Notes: generated by a model from the sequence alone, not told the origin. A DNA stretch of 64,000 bases from Dechloromonas agitata is5 (GCF_000519045.1 NZ_KI912532.1:372001-436000); one strand, 5' to 3'; positions 25,956 to 38,146 are shown, numbered from the stretch's first letter. A program made the numbers and translations.

Positions 25956-26414
25956 TCAGAACGGAATGTCGTCGCCCAGATCGTCGAAGGAAGGCTTCGG
26001 CTTGTTCTTCGGCGGGGCCGGTGCGTAATCGGTCGGTTCGTCGTAACCGCCACCGCCGCCGGCCGGTGCCCCCATCCCCTGGCGGGAACCGAGCATCTTC
26101 ATGTCGTCGCAGCGGATTTCGGTGGTGTAGCGCTCCTGGCCGTCCTTGTCCGTCCATTTGCGGGTGCGCAGGCTGCCCTCGACATAGACCTGCGAGCCCT
26201 TCTTCAGGTATTGGCCGCAAATTTCGGCCAGCTTGCCGAAGGCGGAAATCCGGACCCACTCGGTCATTTCCTTGCGTTCGCCGGTCTGCTTGTCCTTCCA
26301 GGTCTCGGTGCAGGCGATGCTGAAGTTGCAGATCGCCTCGCCGCTGGCAGTGTAGCGGGTTTCCGGATCACGCCCCAGATTGCCGATGCCTATCCATTTG
26401 TTAACCGATGCCAT
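25956..26414 (-). CDS. ssb: Single-stranded DNA-binding protein
   Basis: 152 residues. The OB fold (2-110) includes [36 protein letters not shown] and [16 protein letters not shown] Gly/Pro linker leads to the acidic tip DDIPF, which recruits replication and repair partners. It starts 12 bp after the MFS gene, the MFS-ssb order common in betaproteobacteria, where uvrA is often the divergent neighbour; here uvrA is about 9 kb away. Confidence 0.96.
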   Translation of the reverse strand: MASVNKWIGIGNLGRDPETRYTASGEAICNFSIACTETWKDKQTGERKEMTEWVRISAFGKLAEICGQYLKKGSQVYVEGSLRTRKWTDKDGQERYTTEIRCDDMKMLGSRQGMGAPAGGGGGYDEPTDYAPAPPKNKPKPSFDDLGDDIPF

Positions 26415-26426
26415 TGCGAATGTCTC

Positions 26427-27635
26427 CTAAGCAGTTTGAGCCGCCTCGGCAGGCTGTCGCCGCTGCGGGAAATTCATCGTCGCTGCCACCGCCAGCCAGG
26501 TCAGGGCCAGGCCGGCGCAGGCGGCAAAGACGGCATTATCGCTGAAATGCTGCGCAATATATCCACCGGCGGCGCCGCCGATGAACAGGCCGATGGCCTG
26601 CGTCGTGTTGTAGACGCCGAGGGCAGCGCCCTTGGCCGCCGGCGGCGCGGTGCGCGAAACCAGCGAAGGCAGCGTTGCCTCCAGCACGTTGAAGGCAACG
26701 AAGAAAAGCAGCAGCCACAGGGCGAGCAGCCACAGGTTGTCGTGCAGCACATAGAGGCCGATCTGGACGACGGCGAGCAGGCCGACGGCAGCCAGGAAGA
26801 CCGGTCGCATCTTGTCCTTGCGCTCGGCGGCGATGATGGCCGGCACCATGACCACGAAGGACACCAGCACGGCCGGCAGGTAGACCTGCCAGTGCGCGGC
26901 CGGCGGCAGGCCGCCAAAATCGACCAGGGCGTGCGGCAGGACGACGAACATCGCCATCTGCACCATGTGCAGCGTGAAGATGCCGAGATTGAGGCGCAGC
27001 AGGTCGGCATCGAACAGGACGCGGCGCAGCGGCAGCTTTTCGTGGCCATGCGGCGCCGGGGCCGGCGGCACGGCCTTGAGCAGCAAGCCGATGGCGGCCA
27101 GGGCGAGCACGCCGGTCAGCACGAACAGGCCGGACATGCCGATCCAGCCGTAAAGCACCGGGGCCCCCACCAGCGACAACGCAAAGACGAGGCCGATCGA
27201 GGAGCCGATCATGGCCATCACCTTGGTCCGGTGCTGCTCGCGCGTCAGGTCAGCGGCCAGCGCGGTGACGGCAGCCGAAATGGCGCCCGCCCCCTGCAGC
27301 ACGCGGCCGACGATGATCCAGGTCATGTCCGGCGCCCAGGCGGCGACGAAGCTGCCGAGGGCGAAGACGAGCAGGCCGACGACGATGACCAGCTTGCGGC
27401 CGAAGTAATCGGAGGCGACACCATAGGGAATCTGGAAGAAGGCCTGGGTCAGGCCATAGGCGCCGAGCGCGAAGCCGACCAGCGCCAGGTTGTCGCCGCC
27501 GGGCAGCGTCTTGGCGTGCACCGAGAAGACCGGCAGGATCAGGAACAGCCCGAGCATGCGCAGGGCGAAGATGGAAGCCAGCGAAGCGCCGGTACGGCGT
27601 TCCTCCGGGGTCATGCGGTCGGTTGGGGCAGACAT
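26427..27635 (-). CDS. MFS efflux transporter
   Basis: 402 residues from the ATG at 27635. Twelve membrane segments; the loop 2-3 motif is GVASDYFGRKLVI, the MFS motif A, and ILPVFSVHAKTLPGG and GLVFALSLVGAPVLYGWIG fit the YajR-like drug:proton antiporter group, without the extra C-terminal domain of YajR. The substrate is unknown. It is directly upstream of ssb and divergent from the dicarboxylate-type symporter. Confidence 0.85.
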   Translation of the reverse strand: MSAPTDRMTPEERRTGASLASIFALRMLGLFLILPVFSVHAKTLPGGDNLALVGFALGAYGLTQAFFQIPYGVASDYFGRKLVIVVGLLVFALGSFVAAWAPDMTWIIVGRVLQGAGAISAAVTALAADLTREQHRTKVMAMIGSSIGLVFALSLVGAPVLYGWIGMSGLFVLTGVLALAAIGLLLKAVPPAPAPHGHEKLPLRRVLFDADLLRLNLGIFTLHMVQMAMFVVLPHALVDFGGLPPAAHWQVYLPAVLVSFVVMVPAIIAAERKDKMRPVFLAAVGLLAVVQIGLYVLHDNLWLLALWLLLFFVAFNVLEATLPSLVSRTAPPAAKGAALGVYNTTQAIGLFIGGAAGGYIAQHFSDNAVFAACAGLALTWLAVAATMNFPQRRQPAEAAQTA

Positions 27636-27735
27636 TTTGCTCTGATTATGTTGCATTGCAGCGAGAGGCAAATATTAGCAGGTTTGACTGAAGCCTCGCT
27701 GAATCGCCGGGGCAAGAGTCCCCACCCCGACGACT

Positions 27736-27780
27736 GTTCGGATTTCCGAACGGCCGGTTGGCGGCCGATCCGGAATTCCG
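27736..27780 (+). promoter_or_regulatory. Twin palindromes, likely DctD-type activator sites
   Basis: GTTCGG-ATTT-CCGAAC (27736-27751) and the core CGGAATTCCG (27771-27780) share CGGAWTTCCG-like centres 32 bp apart, three helical turns, so two dimers would sit on one face. They lie about 70-105 bp upstream of the sigma-54-like promoter, the usual enhancer distance. The core resembles the CGGAAATCCG-type DctD sites of rhizobia as I recall them. Confidence 0.6.
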
Positions 27781-27847
27781 ACCGCAGCACTTCGCCGGGC
27801 ACCTGTGCAACCCCTTGAAAACAGCCACTTGGGGAGCAGCCGGCACC

Positions 27848-27863
27848 TGGCACGCGACATGCA
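27848..27863 (+). promoter_or_regulatory. Sigma-54-type promoter of the symporter gene
   Basis: TGGCACGCGACATGCA matches TGGCACG-N4-TTGCA with one mismatch; the GG and GC doublets are correctly spaced. It is 65 bp before the symporter ATG. Confidence 0.65.
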
Positions 27864-27927
27864 ATGGAATGCAGGCACAAGCGCCTGATCCAGGCGACCT
27901 TCAACCCTGCATGACGAGGAAACCCGC

Positions 27928-29229
27928 ATGAAAATGAATCGCCTGACCACCTGGATCGGCATCGCCATGGTCCTTGGCATCGTGGTCGGCTACGCCTGCC
28001 ACGCGCTGGCGCCGACGCCCGCCGCCGCCAAGGAAATCGCCGGCTATTTCAGCATCCTGACCGACATCTTCCTGCGCCTGATCAAGATGATCATCGCGCC
28101 GCTGATTTTTGCGACGCTGGTCGCCGGCCTGGCCAACATGGGCGACTCGAAGACCGTCGGCCGGATCGGCGCCAAGGCGCTCGGCTGGTTCGTCGGCGCC
28201 TCGTTCTGCTCGCTGTTCATCGGCCTGCTGCTCGCCAACCTGCTGCAGCCGGGTGCCGCGCTCGCCGTGCCGCTGCCCGAGTCGGCCGCCGGGCTCAACC
28301 TGAAAACCGGTGCGCTGAATCTCAAGGATTTCATCACCCACGTCTTCCCGAAGAGCATCGTCGAGGCGATGGGCGCCAACGAAGTGCTGCAGATTCTCGT
28401 CTTCGCCGTCTTCTTCGGCCTGGCGCTCGGCCACCTGCACAACCAGACGGCGCGTTCGCTGGTCAATACGATGGACGAAATTGTCCATGTCATGCTCAAG
28501 GTCACCGACTACGTGATGCGCTTCGCACCGTTTGGCGTCTTCGGTGCGGTGGCTGGGGCAATTACCACGCAGGGCCTGGGCATGCTGCTCGTCTTCGGCA
28601 AATTCATGGCCAGCTTCTATATTGCGCTGGCCGTGCTCTGGGCCATCCTGATCGGTGCCGGCTATCTGGTGCTCGGCAAGGACATCTTCCGTCTGCTCAA
28701 GCTGGTGCGTAGTCCGATGCTGGTTGGCTTCTCGACGGCGAGCAGCGAGTCGGTCTATCCCAAGCTGATGGAACAACTGGAAAAGTTCGGCATCAAGAAC
28801 CGCGTCACCGGCTTCGTGCTGCCGCTCGGCTATTCGTTCAACCTCGACGGTTCGATGATGTACACCACCTTCCTGGCGCTGTTCATCGCCCAGGCCTACG
28901 ACATCCCGATGACGCTGACCTCCCAGATCACCATGCTGCTGGTCCTGATGGTGTCGTCCAAGGGCATCGCCGGCGTGCCGCGCGCCTCGCTGGTCGTCGT
29001 CGCCGCCGTGCTGCCCATGTTCGGCCTGCCGGAAGCCGGCCTGCTGCTGGTGCTCGGCATCGACCACTTCCTCGACATGGGGCGCACCGTCACCAACGTG
29101 CTGGGCAACGCCATCGCCACCAGCGTCGTCGCCAAGTGGGAAGGCGCCATCGACCCGGTGCCGGAGGCGTTGGCCGAGGCCGACGAAGCCCTGCCGGTGC
29201 CGGACGAGCCCGTCGCCCAGCCGGCCTGA
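27928..29229 (+). CDS. Dicarboxylate/amino-acid:cation symporter (DAACS family)
   Basis: 433 residues. SILTDIFLRLIKMIIAPLIF is the family signature near residue 45. The serine-rich re-entrant motif is STASSESVYP, and SFNLDGSMMYTTFLALFIAQ is the helix 7 motif that binds cations. ISLLLVLMVSSKGIAGVPR-like sequence follows in hairpin 2. DctA and GltP belong here; this sequence does not settle succinate/malate versus glutamate/aspartate. The sigma-54 promoter, upstream palindromes and downstream DctB/DctD-like pair favour C4-dicarboxylates. A strong terminator follows. Confidence 0.88.
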   Translation: MKMNRLTTWIGIAMVLGIVVGYACHALAPTPAAAKEIAGYFSILTDIFLRLIKMIIAPLIFATLVAGLANMGDSKTVGRIGAKALGWFVGASFCSLFIGLLLANLLQPGAALAVPLPESAAGLNLKTGALNLKDFITHVFPKSIVEAMGANEVLQILVFAVFFGLALGHLHNQTARSLVNTMDEIVHVMLKVTDYVMRFAPFGVFGAVAGAITTQGLGMLLVFGKFMASFYIALAVLWAILIGAGYLVLGKDIFRLLKLVRSPMLVGFSTASSESVYPKLMEQLEKFGIKNRVTGFVLPLGYSFNLDGSMMYTTFLALFIAQAYDIPMTLTSQITMLLVLMVSSKGIAGVPRASLVVVAAVLPMFGLPEAGLLLVLGIDHFLDMGRTVTNVLGNAIATSVVAKWEGAIDPVPEALAEADEALPVPDEPVAQPA

Positions 29230-29285
29230 CCCCCGTTTGTCTCCTCCGGGTGCGGCCATCCCTTTGCGGCCGCCACCCCTTGTCC

Positions 29286-29317
29286 GCCCGGTGCCCCCCC
29301 CGCACCGGGCTTTTTTT
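29286..29317 (+). terminator. Rho-independent terminator after the symporter gene
   Basis: GCCCGGTGC (29286-29294) pairs perfectly with GCACCGGGC (29302-29310) around seven C, followed by seven T. Confidence 0.9.
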
Positions 29318-29351
29318 CCGTATCCTCCCCGCCTCACCCCGCGCCCCCGCC

Positions 29352-30107
29352 ATGATCGACTGGACCCTCCTCATCCCCGCAGCCTTCTTCGCCGGTATGG
29401 TCGATGCCGTAGTCGGCGGCGGCGGCCTGATCCAGATTCCGGTGCTGCTCGGCCAGTTTCCGCAGACCGCCATCCCGACACTGTTCGGCACCAACAAGCT
29501 GTCGAGCATCGCCGGCACCGGGGCCGCCCTGTGGCGCTACGCGCGCAGCGTGCGCATCCCGTGGCCCGTCGTGCTGCCCGCCACCGCCGCCGCCCTGCTC
29601 GGCGCCTGGGGCGGTGCCGCGCTGGTCGCCTGGCTGCCGCGGGAAACCATGCGCCCGCTGGTCGTCGTACTGATGATCGCCGTCGCGCTCTACACCTTCC
29701 TGAAAAAGGATTTCGGGCAGCAGGTGACGCGCCCCCTGCTCCCCGGCGACCGCTGGAAGGGGGCAGCCTTCGGCGGCCTGATCGGCCTCTACGACGGCTT
29801 CTTCGGACCGGGCACCGGCAGCTTCCTGATCTTCGGCTTCATCCGCCTGTTCGGCATGGATTTCGTGCAGGGATCGGCCAGTGCCAAGGTCATCAACTTC
29901 GCCACCAACCTGTCGGCCATCGCCTTCTTCGCCAGCCACGGGCCGTTGCTCTGGCAGGTCGGCCTGGTGATGGCCGTCTGCAACCTGGCCGGCTCCTGGC
30001 TCGGCACGCACCTGGCGCTCAAGCACGGCGCCGGCTTCATCCGCAAGGCCTTCCTCGGCGTGGTGGTCGTGCTGATCGCCAAGCAACTGGCCGATCTCGC
30101 CGGCTGA
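29352..30107 (+). CDS. TSUP (TauE/SafE) family membrane permease
   Basis: 251 residues from the ATG at 29352; the open frame extends upstream across the terminator and is not real there. About eight membrane segments. The two family repeats start with FFAGMVDAVVGGGGLIQIP and GLIGLYDGFFGPGTGSFLIF. TSUP proteins move sulfite, sulfonates or other organic anions; members near dicarboxylate systems are uncharacterised. It has its own start after a strong terminator, so it needs a separate promoter. Confidence 0.88.
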   Translation: MIDWTLLIPAAFFAGMVDAVVGGGGLIQIPVLLGQFPQTAIPTLFGTNKLSSIAGTGAALWRYARSVRIPWPVVLPATAAALLGAWGGAALVAWLPRETMRPLVVVLMIAVALYTFLKKDFGQQVTRPLLPGDRWKGAAFGGLIGLYDGFFGPGTGSFLIFGFIRLFGMDFVQGSASAKVINFATNLSAIAFFASHGPLLWQVGLVMAVCNLAGSWLGTHLALKHGAGFIRKAFLGVVVVLIAKQLADLAG

Positions 30108-30299
30108 GCGCTTGTGAAAATTTCAAAGTCCGCCGCAAAGGCGCGCAGGCACCAAGGTTTCGCAAAGGAAAACAGGGCGAGACAAAGCGCCTTCCTTGGC
30201 GTTTGCTGTGCGTCTTCGCCCCTTTCCGGTGGGTGTTCCCCATATTTTGACGACCTCCTGGCGCGGTAACATAGGTCATCGCGCTGCCCCCGCCCGTCC
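30108..30299. repeat. Intergenic region with a CGCAAAGG-family repeat
   Basis: About 190 bp before dctB. CGCCGCAAAGGCGCGCAGGC near 30131-30150 and CGCAAAGG near 30161 face CCTTCCTTGGCGTTTG and related sequence near 30190, an imperfect inverted arrangement like that at 21.2 kb. The dctB promoter probably lies in the last 60 bp, but no clear hexamers are seen. Confidence 0.45.
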
Positions 30300-32150
30300 A
30301 TGCCCCGCTTCCGCTCCCTGCCGCTGCTTCTCGTTTGCCTGCTGCTGGTCGGCCTCAGCGGCTTTTCCGCCTACCGCATCGGGCAGCGCCTCGGCATCGC
30401 CGACCTGCGGGCGACCGGACTGCACCGGCTCGACCTCTACGCCGCCAGCCTGGAACGCGAGATCGGCAAATACGCCTTCTTGCCCGGCACGCTCAACCTT
30501 GAACCGGCAGTGCTCGATCTGCTCGCCGGCCAGGGCGGCGATGCGGCAGGCGGGCGGGTCAATGCCTATCTGGAAAAACTGAATGAACGGGCCGGCACGC
30601 TGTCGATCTACGTCCTCGACGCCAGCGGCAAGGTGGCCGCTGCCAGCAACTGGCGTCGACCGGACAGCTTCGTCGGCGAGGACCTCTCCTTCCGCCCCTA
30701 TTTCCGCGAAGCGATCGAAACTGGCACCGGCCGCTTCTTCGGCATCGGCACGACGCGCGGCGAGCCCGGCTACTACCTGGCCTCGGCGCTGACCGGCGAG
30801 AGCGGCACGCTGGGCGTGGCGGTGATCAAGGTCAGCCTGGAACAACTGGAAAAATCCTGGAGCACGGTCGAAGCGCCGGTCCTGGTCGCCGACGAGAACG
30901 GTGTCGTCATCCTCTCCGCCGTCGCCGGCTGGAAATTCACCACGCTCCGGCCGCTCGACGAGGCCACCCGCGCCGCCTTCGACCATACCCAGCAGTACAA
31001 CCGGCGCGCCCTGCAGCCGCTCGGCGTCAGGCCGCTCGGCGACATCGACTACGGCGTGCGCCTGGTGCACATCGCGGCCAGCGGGCCGGAGACCATCTCG
31101 GTCTATCCGGTCACCGGGCGCTTCCTCGAGCAATCGCGCACCCTGCCCGGCACACCGTGGACACTGACCGTGCTCTCCCATCTCGAACAGGTCGACAATC
31201 TGGCCCAGAGCCGCGCTGCGCTGGCTGCCATCGCTGCTGCCTGCCTGTGCCTGCTCGGCATCATCCTCAACGAACGGCGCCGCCACCTGCGCGACCGGCT
31301 GGCTGCCCGCGAGGCGCTCCAGCAGGCGCACGACGACCTGGAACGCAAGGTCGAGGAACGCACCGCCGACCTCTCGGCCGCCAACCGCCAGCTACAGGAC
31401 GAGATCGGCGAACGCATCCGCGCCGAGCGCACATTGCGCGCCGCCCAGGACGAACTGGTGCAGGCCGGCAAGCTGGCGGTGATCGGCCAGCTATCGACCG
31501 GCATCGCTCATGAGCTGAACCAGCCGCTCGCCGCATTGCGTACCCTGTCGGCCAACGCCGAGCGCTTCCTTGAACGGGGCGACGTCGACACCACGCGCAC
31601 CAATCTCGGCCGCATCGCCGACCTGGTCGATCGCATGGGCCGCATTACCGGCCAGTTGCGCAATTTCGCCCGCAAATCGAGCGGCCAGTCGGCCCCGGTG
31701 GCGTTGTGCCACGCCGTCGACAATGCCCTGGACCTGCTCGATGCCCGCCTGCGCCGGGCCAGTGCCGAGGTGGCCCGTTCCTGCCCGGTCGATGAGCCGG
31801 TGGCGCTGTGCGATGCCAATCGCCTGGAGCAGGTACTGGTCAACCTGATCGGCAACGCGCTCGACGCCATGGCCGGCCAGCCCCGGCCGCGCATCGACCT
31901 CGCCTGGGAATGCGCCGACGGCCGTGTCCGCCTGCATGTCCGCGACCATGGCCCCGGCCTCAGTGCCGAGGCACAGGCCCACCTGTTCGAACCCTTCTTC
32001 ACGACCAAGCCGGCTGGTGACGGGCTCGGCCTCGGGCTGACCATTTCGGCCGGTATCGTCCGCGATTTCGGCGGCAGCCTGCACGGCGCCAACCACCCGG
32101 ACGGCGGTGCCGTCTTCACCCTCGAACTCCCGCTCGCCCCCACGCCATGA
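30300..32150 (+). CDS. dctB: DctB-like C4-dicarboxylate sensor histidine kinase
   Basis: 616 residues. Membrane segments at about 7-24 and 303-324 enclose a periplasmic double-PAS (dCache) sensor containing DLSFRPYFREAIETGTGRFF and IGTTRGEPGYYLA, the typical DctB binding region. A coiled coil (about 335-390) precedes the HisKA box STGIAHELNQPLAALR with His404. HATPase shows NLIGNALDAM, DHGPGL and GDGLGLGLTI. It overlaps the response regulator by four bases (ATGA). The predicted target is the sigma-54 promoter at 27.8 kb. Confidence 0.88.
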   Translation: MPRFRSLPLLLVCLLLVGLSGFSAYRIGQRLGIADLRATGLHRLDLYAASLEREIGKYAFLPGTLNLEPAVLDLLAGQGGDAAGGRVNAYLEKLNERAGTLSIYVLDASGKVAAASNWRRPDSFVGEDLSFRPYFREAIETGTGRFFGIGTTRGEPGYYLASALTGESGTLGVAVIKVSLEQLEKSWSTVEAPVLVADENGVVILSAVAGWKFTTLRPLDEATRAAFDHTQQYNRRALQPLGVRPLGDIDYGVRLVHIAASGPETISVYPVTGRFLEQSRTLPGTPWTLTVLSHLEQVDNLAQSRAALAAIAAACLCLLGIILNERRRHLRDRLAAREALQQAHDDLERKVEERTADLSAANRQLQDEIGERIRAERTLRAAQDELVQAGKLAVIGQLSTGIAHELNQPLAALRTLSANAERFLERGDVDTTRTNLGRIADLVDRMGRITGQLRNFARKSSGQSAPVALCHAVDNALDLLDARLRRASAEVARSCPVDEPVALCDANRLEQVLVNLIGNALDAMAGQPRPRIDLAWECADGRVRLHVRDHGPGLSAEAQAHLFEPFFTTKPAGDGLGLGLTISAGIVRDFGGSLHGANHPDGGAVFTLELPLAPTP

Positions 32151-33487
32151 CCGACAACCTCCGAATCCTGATCATCGAAGACGACCCCGACGTTGCGCTT
32201 GGCTGCGAGCAGGCGCTGCAGCTCGAAGGCTTTACGGCCGAAGTCGCCGGCAGCGCCGAACAGGGGCGAAAACGCCTGGGCGCCGACTTTCCCGGCATCG
32301 TGGTCAGCGACATCCGCTTGCCCGGCCAAGACGGCCTGAGCCTGCAGCGCGACCTGCACACCCTCGACCCGGAGCTGCCGGTGGTGCTGATCACCGGCCA
32401 CGGCGATGTGTCGATGGCCGTGCAGGCGATGAAGGATGGCGCCTACGACTTCCTGCAAAAGCCGTTCGCCCCCGAGCAGCTGGTCGACATCGCCCGCCGC
32501 GCGCTGGAAAAACGCCGGCTCGTCCTCGAAGTGCGCGCCCTACGCCGCCAGCTCGACCAGCGCGACCGTCTGGAAGCCCGGCTGATCGGCAACTCCCCCG
32601 GCATGGTGCGCGTCCGCGGCCTGATCGGGGCGTTGGCCAACAGCGCGGCCGACGTGCTGATCCACGGCGAAACCGGCACCGGCAAGGAACTGGTCGCCCG
32701 CTGCCTGCATGACGCCAGCCCCCGCGCCAAAGGGAATTTCGTCGCGATCAACTGCGGCGGCCTGCCGGAAACCCTGTTCGACAGCGAGATCTTCGGTCAC
32801 GAGGCCGGTGCCTACACCGGTGCCGGCAAGCGGCGCATCGGCAAGATCGAGCACGCCAACGGCGGCACGCTCTTCCTCGACGAAATCGAGAGCATGCCAC
32901 TGCCGATGCAGATCAAGCTGCTGCGCGTACTGCAGGAACGGACGCTCGAACGCCTGGGGTCGAACACGCCGATTCCGGTCGATTGCCGCGTGATCGCCGC
33001 GACCAAGGAAGACCTGCTCGGCCTCTCCGAACAGGGCCGTTTCCGCGCCGACCTCTATTACCGCCTGTCCGTCGCCACGCTGCCGCTGCCGCCACTGCGC
33101 GAACGGCGCGAGGACATTCCGCTGCTCTTCGAGCATTTCCTGCTACAGGCCGCCGCCCGCCACGAGCGCGCGGTACCGGCGACGCTGCCCGGCCGTATCC
33201 AGCAACTGGTCGGCTACGCCTGGCCCGGCAACGTGCGCGAGCTGCGTAACGTCGCCGACCGTTGCGTCCTCGGCATCGAAGCCGGCTCGCCGCCCTTCGG
33301 CCTGGCCGCTGCCGATACCGCCCGCCCGCTCAACGAAAGCGTCGAAGCCTTCGAGCGCGCCTTGATCGCCGACGCCCTGCGCCGCCACGGTAGTCTGGCC
33401 CGTACCGCCGAAGCCTTGGCCGTCGCCAAGACCACGCTGCACGATAAGATCCGCAAATACGGGCTGGGCGAGAGCAGCCCGGCATAG
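32147..33487 (+). CDS. dctD: DctD-like sigma-54-dependent response regulator
   Basis: 446 residues. The receiver (1-120) has Asp55 in SDIRLPG. The AAA+ domain has Walker A GETGTGKE (174-181), the sigma-54 contact loop as GAYTGA (221-226; Tyr for the usual Phe, a tolerated variant) and Walker B GGTLFLDE (239-246). A Fis-type helix-turn-helix closes the protein ([20 protein letters not shown]). [14 protein letters not shown] after the loop is DctD-like. It should oligomerise on phosphorylation and open sigma-54 promoters. Confidence 0.9.
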   Translation: MTDNLRILIIEDDPDVALGCEQALQLEGFTAEVAGSAEQGRKRLGADFPGIVVSDIRLPGQDGLSLQRDLHTLDPELPVVLITGHGDVSMAVQAMKDGAYDFLQKPFAPEQLVDIARRALEKRRLVLEVRALRRQLDQRDRLEARLIGNSPGMVRVRGLIGALANSAADVLIHGETGTGKELVARCLHDASPRAKGNFVAINCGGLPETLFDSEIFGHEAGAYTGAGKRRIGKIEHANGGTLFLDEIESMPLPMQIKLLRVLQERTLERLGSNTPIPVDCRVIAATKEDLLGLSEQGRFRADLYYRLSVATLPLPPLRERREDIPLLFEHFLLQAAARHERAVPATLPGRIQQLVGYAWPGNVRELRNVADRCVLGIEAGSPPFGLAAADTARPLNESVEAFERALIADALRRHGSLARTAEALAVAKTTLHDKIRKYGLGESSPA

Positions 33488-33556
33488 CCGCAGCGATGGC
33501 CGCTCCGGCAAGGCCAGCAGACGGTACACTGGGGACCCCGTTCGCCTGACATCGAC

Positions 33557-34183
33557 ATGCTCTCCGCTGAACAGTTTTTCGGTTTCCTGCTCGCCGCCTC
33601 CGTCATTACCGTCGCCCCCGGCCCGGACAACATGATGGTCCTCAGCCTCGGCATGGCGAAGGGCCGCCGGCCCGGCATCGCCTTCGGACTGGGGTGTGCG
33701 CTCGGCTGCCTGAGCCACACCCTGCTGGCGGTGATCGGCGTCAGCGCCCTGATTGCCGCGTCGCCGGAAGCCTTCACGGCGCTCAAAGTCTGCGGCGGGC
33801 TTTACCTGGTCTGGCTGGGTGTCAATGCGCTGCGCAGTGCGAGCGGCGCCACGGTCAGAAAGGCGAGCGACGACCAGCCCAGTCCCCGGAGATTGCTCGT
33901 CAAGGGCATTATTGCCAACGCCATCAATCCGAAAGTCATCCTGTTCTTCCTGTCCTTCCTGCCCCAGTTTGTCGTCCCGGGCCATGGCAGCGTCGCCGCG
34001 CAAATGGCGTGGCTGGGCATCATCTTCACCATGCAGGCCGCCGTGATATTCGGCCTGCTCGGCTATTTCTCCGGCGCGGTCGGTCAGTGGATCAATACCC
34101 GCCCGCGGCTTGGCACGGCAATGGACCGCCTGAGCGGGATGATCTTCGTCGGACTGGGACTGCGGCTCATCGTGAGCCGCTGA
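33557..34183 (+). CDS. LysE/RhtB family amino-acid exporter
   Basis: 208 residues with about six membrane segments. AASVITVAPGPDNMMVLSLGMAKGRRPG is split over two helices and is the family signature; GLYLVWLGVNALR and NAINPKVILFFLSFLPQFV are also typical. Members export amino acids such as homoserine, threonine, leucine or lysine; the substrate cannot be told. It is convergent with the M48 protease gene, with a terminator in between. Confidence 0.9.
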   Translation: MLSAEQFFGFLLAASVITVAPGPDNMMVLSLGMAKGRRPGIAFGLGCALGCLSHTLLAVIGVSALIAASPEAFTALKVCGGLYLVWLGVNALRSASGATVRKASDDQPSPRRLLVKGIIANAINPKVILFFLSFLPQFVVPGHGSVAAQMAWLGIIFTMQAAVIFGLLGYFSGAVGQWINTRPRLGTAMDRLSGMIFVGLGLRLIVSR

Positions 34184-34224
34184 TCGTCAATCAGGCATCG
34201 TCCCGATCTGCCAAGCTCCCCCGA

Positions 34225-34255
34225 CAGAAAGAAAAAGCCGGGGCGCGCCCGGCTT
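34225..34255 (-). terminator. Terminator of the M48 protease gene
   Basis: Read on the minus strand, AAGCCGGG (34255-34248) and CCCGGCTT (34242-34235) pair over 8 bp around GC-rich CGCGC, followed by TTTCTTTCT. It lies between convergent genes and may also slow transcription from the LysE side. Confidence 0.75.
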
Positions 34256-34282
34256 CGTTCATCCAAACGGCGCTAAGGCCGC

Positions 34283-35113
34283 TTAGGGCTTGGCCAGCTT
34301 GCCGGCCGTCTTCTCGGCCGCCAGGCGGTCTCGGATGTGCTGGGCACGCTCGGACGAGGCGGGGTGCGAGCTGAGCATGCTGCTGTTGTCGCCCAGCTTG
34401 GCCAGCTTTTCGAAGGCGGTGACCAGGCCATCGCGACGCATCTTGGCGGCGGTCAGCAGGTCGAAGGCATAGTCGTCCGCCGCGGTTTCCTGGGCCTGCG
34501 AGAATTGGGCGTTGACCAGTTTCTCGGCCAGATCGCCGATCTCGGAGGCGGACAACGCAGCGACGGCGGAATTGCCGGCGGAGGCGGCTGCCTGGCGGGC
34601 GGCGCCGGCGGCGTAGGCAACCTGCATGGCTTTCTTCGAATGGCCGAGCGCGACATGGCCGATTTCGTGGCCGATGACACCGCGCAGTTCGTTGTCGTTC
34701 ATCTTCTCCATCAGGCCGGAATAGACGCGTACGCAGCCATTGTTCATGGCCCAGGCATTGATTTCCTTGGTCTCGTACACCTTGTAGTTGAGAGCGACGC
34801 CTTCGACCTCCTTGGGCATGCCCTTGACCAGCCTGGCCAGGCGCTGCGCCGCCTTGCCCTTCGGCGGCGCAAGCTTGGCCTTGCCATCCATCTCGGCACA
34901 GGATTTATCGGCCAGCTGCATCACGTCGGCGTCGCTCAGCGTCACGGCCTGGGCTGCTGCCGCCGAGGCCTTGAGCAGCCCTTCGGCATCGGCGCTGGAA
35001 GCGACGTTGCCGGTATTGCTGCAGGCGGCCAGGGTAAAGGCAGCGAGAACAGCGGCCAACAGCGGGCGGATCGGGCGGCCTGTTGCGTTATCGGAAAGAG
35101 AAGAACGGTTCAT
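34283..35113 (-). CDS. M48 family metalloprotease, lipoprotein
   Basis: 276 residues. A lipoprotein signal ends at FTLAAC (Cys31). The zinc site HEIGH is at 149-153, with a downstream Glu in [12 protein letters not shown] as the likely third ligand. The catalytic domain resembles LoiP/YggG, proteases of the outer membrane that respond to envelope stress. The residue following lipidated Cys is Ser, which favours outer-membrane sorting. It is divergent from uvrA. Confidence 0.88.
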   Translation of the reverse strand: MNRSSLSDNATGRPIRPLLAAVLAAFTLAACSNTGNVASSADAEGLLKASAAAAQAVTLSDADVMQLADKSCAEMDGKAKLAPPKGKAAQRLARLVKGMPKEVEGVALNYKVYETKEINAWAMNNGCVRVYSGLMEKMNDNELRGVIGHEIGHVALGHSKKAMQVAYAAGAARQAAASAGNSAVAALSASEIGDLAEKLVNAQFSQAQETAADDYAFDLLTAAKMRRDGLVTAFEKLAKLGDNSSMLSSHPASSERAQHIRDRLAAEKTAGKLAKP

Positions 35114-35238
35114 GGATTTATCCTGTCGTGTTGGCGAGAAGGCCGCCAGGCGGCGGCAAGGGCCGAAATATTATCACATGAGCATAATTTGATTGTCATT
35201 GACGCACAGCAGACGACCGAAGCAGCCGCCGCCCCTTA

Positions 35239-35254
35239 CTGTACAAATCAACAG
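35239..35254 (+). promoter_or_regulatory. SOS (LexA) box upstream of uvrA
   Basis: CTGTACAAATCAACAG fits the LexA consensus CTGT-N8-ACAG perfectly at the outer arms. It is 66 bp before the uvrA ATG, with a TATAGT -10-like hexamer between (35284-35289). SOS control of uvrA is established in other proteobacteria. Confidence 0.75.
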
Positions 35255-35320
35255 CTGTTCGTGCATGTCAGCCCTGTTTTGCGTATAGTTCCCCCTCTCC
35301 CCAACCGTTCCCGAACAGCG

Positions 35321-38142
<2,822 letters not shown>

Positions 38143-38146
<4 letters not shown>

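Noticed and set aside
32807-32824. GAYTGA instead of GAFTGA in the DctD-like regulator as a broken sigma-54 contact
   Set aside because: Tyr at this position is a natural, functional variant in sigma-54 activators, and the rest of the AAA+ domain is intact.
34337-35320. Long upstream extension of uvrA
   Set aside because: It runs antisense over the M48 protease gene and across the SOS box; UvrA proteins begin at [15 protein letters not shown].
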